Positions 6,015 to 6,413 of a DNA stretch of 6,413 bases are shown here, in pieces (positions within the stretch are counted from its first letter, which is position 1; each line of letters starts with the position of its first letter). This DNA is from Planctomycetota bacterium. Lineage in GTDB: Bacteria > Planctomycetota > Phycisphaerae > SM23-33 > FEN-1343. The DNA lies in the NCBI GenBank assembly GCA_013203365.1, contig JABMQG010000515.1, forward strand, positions 1 through 6,413. Direction: 5' to 3'. The position numbers and the translations under genes are program-made. The notes beneath the pieces were generated by a model that did not search any database, had not been told where the DNA came from, and worked only from the letters and a program-made list of their open reading frames with translations.

Positions 6015-6037
6015 CCACACCCCGTGGGACAATTACG
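6015..6037 (-). repeat. Right terminal inverted repeat of the IS
   Basis: On the minus strand it starts CGTAATTGTCCC and ends GTGTGG. It is followed on the plus strand directly by the second GCCCCG (6038-6043). Confidence 0.8.
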
Positions 6038-6043
6038 GCCCCG

Positions 6044-6377
6044 CCGCACCGCCCGACAGGACATGATACCACTTGACTGATCCTTGACAAAGCGCCGGCA
6101 GTTTACAAAATTTGGAATCGCCAAGCCTGGCTATCGGACTACGGCCGCACTTTTCTGTGGCCCACACACAGGTCGGCTTCGTTTTCATCTGGCTGCGTCA
6201 GGTGCCATCCAGAAACCCGATGTTTTTTTTCTTTGGCAGTGGCTTGCCTTCATTTGCCCTGCAAGGCCACACCAAATCATTGCCTATTCCGCAAAGTCCA
6301 GTGTGCGGTATCTGCCCACGCTTGCATCTCAGTGTCGGCAGAGGCCGACTCCAGAAGCGGTGGTCGTTGGCAGAATA
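6044..6377. other. Right-hand stretch without a gene
   Basis: No convincing coding frame is seen on either strand. Present are the promoter motif at 6063-6090, an eight-T run at 6223-6230 preceded by a weak TCTGG/CCAGA hairpin, and a clean 6-bp hairpin GTCGGC (6334-6339) / GCCGAC (6344-6349) with an AGAG loop. None of these is followed by the signals needed to name it. Confidence 0.4.
6063..6090 (-). promoter_or_regulatory. Strong minus-strand promoter motif facing the IS
   Basis: On the minus strand, TTGTCA (6085-6090, 5 of 6) and TATCAT (6063-6068, 5 of 6) are 16 bases apart. Transcription would start near 6056, just outside the IS, and run into the transposase gene. Without the IS it would reach the 3864-4613 gene after about 210 bases. 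Confidence 0.5.
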
Positions 6378-6413
6378 CTATAGCACTTTAACTTTTATCC
6401 TGAACATATCCGC
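6378..6413 (+). mobile_element. Possible end of an IS630/Tc1-mariner-type element running off the window
   Basis: CTATAGCA at 6378-6385 equals the first eight bases of repeat copy A, and the next bases also share TT. AT-rich sequence follows to the window edge. TATAGCA-type ends next to a TA are common in IS630-type elements, but only 36 bases are visible. Confidence 0.25.

Larger units (their letters stand above)
4814..6037 (-). mobile_element. Complete 1224-bp insertion sequence with split DDE transposase
   Basis: Both ends and the target duplication are visible. The left end (4814-4836) and the complement of the right end (6015-6037) are imperfect 23-bp inverted repeats that share CGTAA, TGTCCC, GG and TGTGG. 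GCCCCG occurs directly outside each end (4808-4813 and 6038-6043), a 6-bp target duplication. One transposase gene fills the element on the minus strand in two overlapping frames. The protein has an N-terminal zinc ribbon and a DDE domain with a C-x2-H motif between the second Asp and the Glu, which resembles the MULE/IS256-like branch. I cannot assign an IS family with confidence. The intact duplication and unbroken halves suggest a recent insertion. Confidence 0.85.

Noticed and set aside
6223..6230. Eight-T run as an intrinsic terminator
   Set aside because: The nearest hairpin (TCTGG/CCAGA) is weak and ends nine bases before the T-run.
6084..6383. 99-residue plus-strand frame starting at TTG
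   Set aside because: Its TTG start overlaps a TTGACA/TTGTCA promoter box, it spans an eight-T run, and the product has no family features.

Overview
The window looks like chromosome from a planctomycete or a related Gram-negative-type bacterium. The clues are a free-standing methionyl-tRNA synthetase beta-type tRNA-binding protein, a FolC with an N-terminal extension, an LpxB (so a lipid A outer membrane), little use of Shine-Dalgarno sites, and long gaps between genes. The lineage is inferred from protein flavour and was not checked by a search.

Layout, left to right. 1-391 has no convincing gene and ends in a promoter and ribosome binding site. 392-760 (+) is the OB-fold tRNA-binding protein. 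It converges on folC (795-2198, -), with an inverted repeat between them. folC has two good sigma70-like promoters, and the nearer would give an almost leaderless mRNA. 2235-2513 is noncoding and holds a C9 run and copy A of a 106-bp hairpin repeat. lpxB (2514-3677, -) takes its stop codon from the end of that repeat. An unrecognised acidic protein (3864-4613, -) follows, with a probable terminator between it and lpxB. Copy B of the repeat (4661-4765) lies inverted just upstream of that gene.

4814-6037 is a complete insertion sequence. It has 23-bp imperfect terminal inverted repeats, a 6-bp target duplication (GCCCCG), and a DDE transposase gene split into two frames at a run of nine C. 6044-6413 has no gene. 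It carries a strong minus-strand promoter motif facing the IS and, at the very end, what may be the tip of another IS630-type element.

The two best-identified housekeeping enzymes serve folate (FolC) and lipid A (LpxB) synthesis, and the small protein serves tRNA binding. They do not form one pathway. The main story is layered mobile DNA around the lpxB side: two inverted MITE-like repeats bracket lpxB and the unknown gene, and the IS sits between these genes and a promoter that may once have served them. I found no CRISPR array, rRNA, tRNA, defence system or other clearly new multi-gene system.
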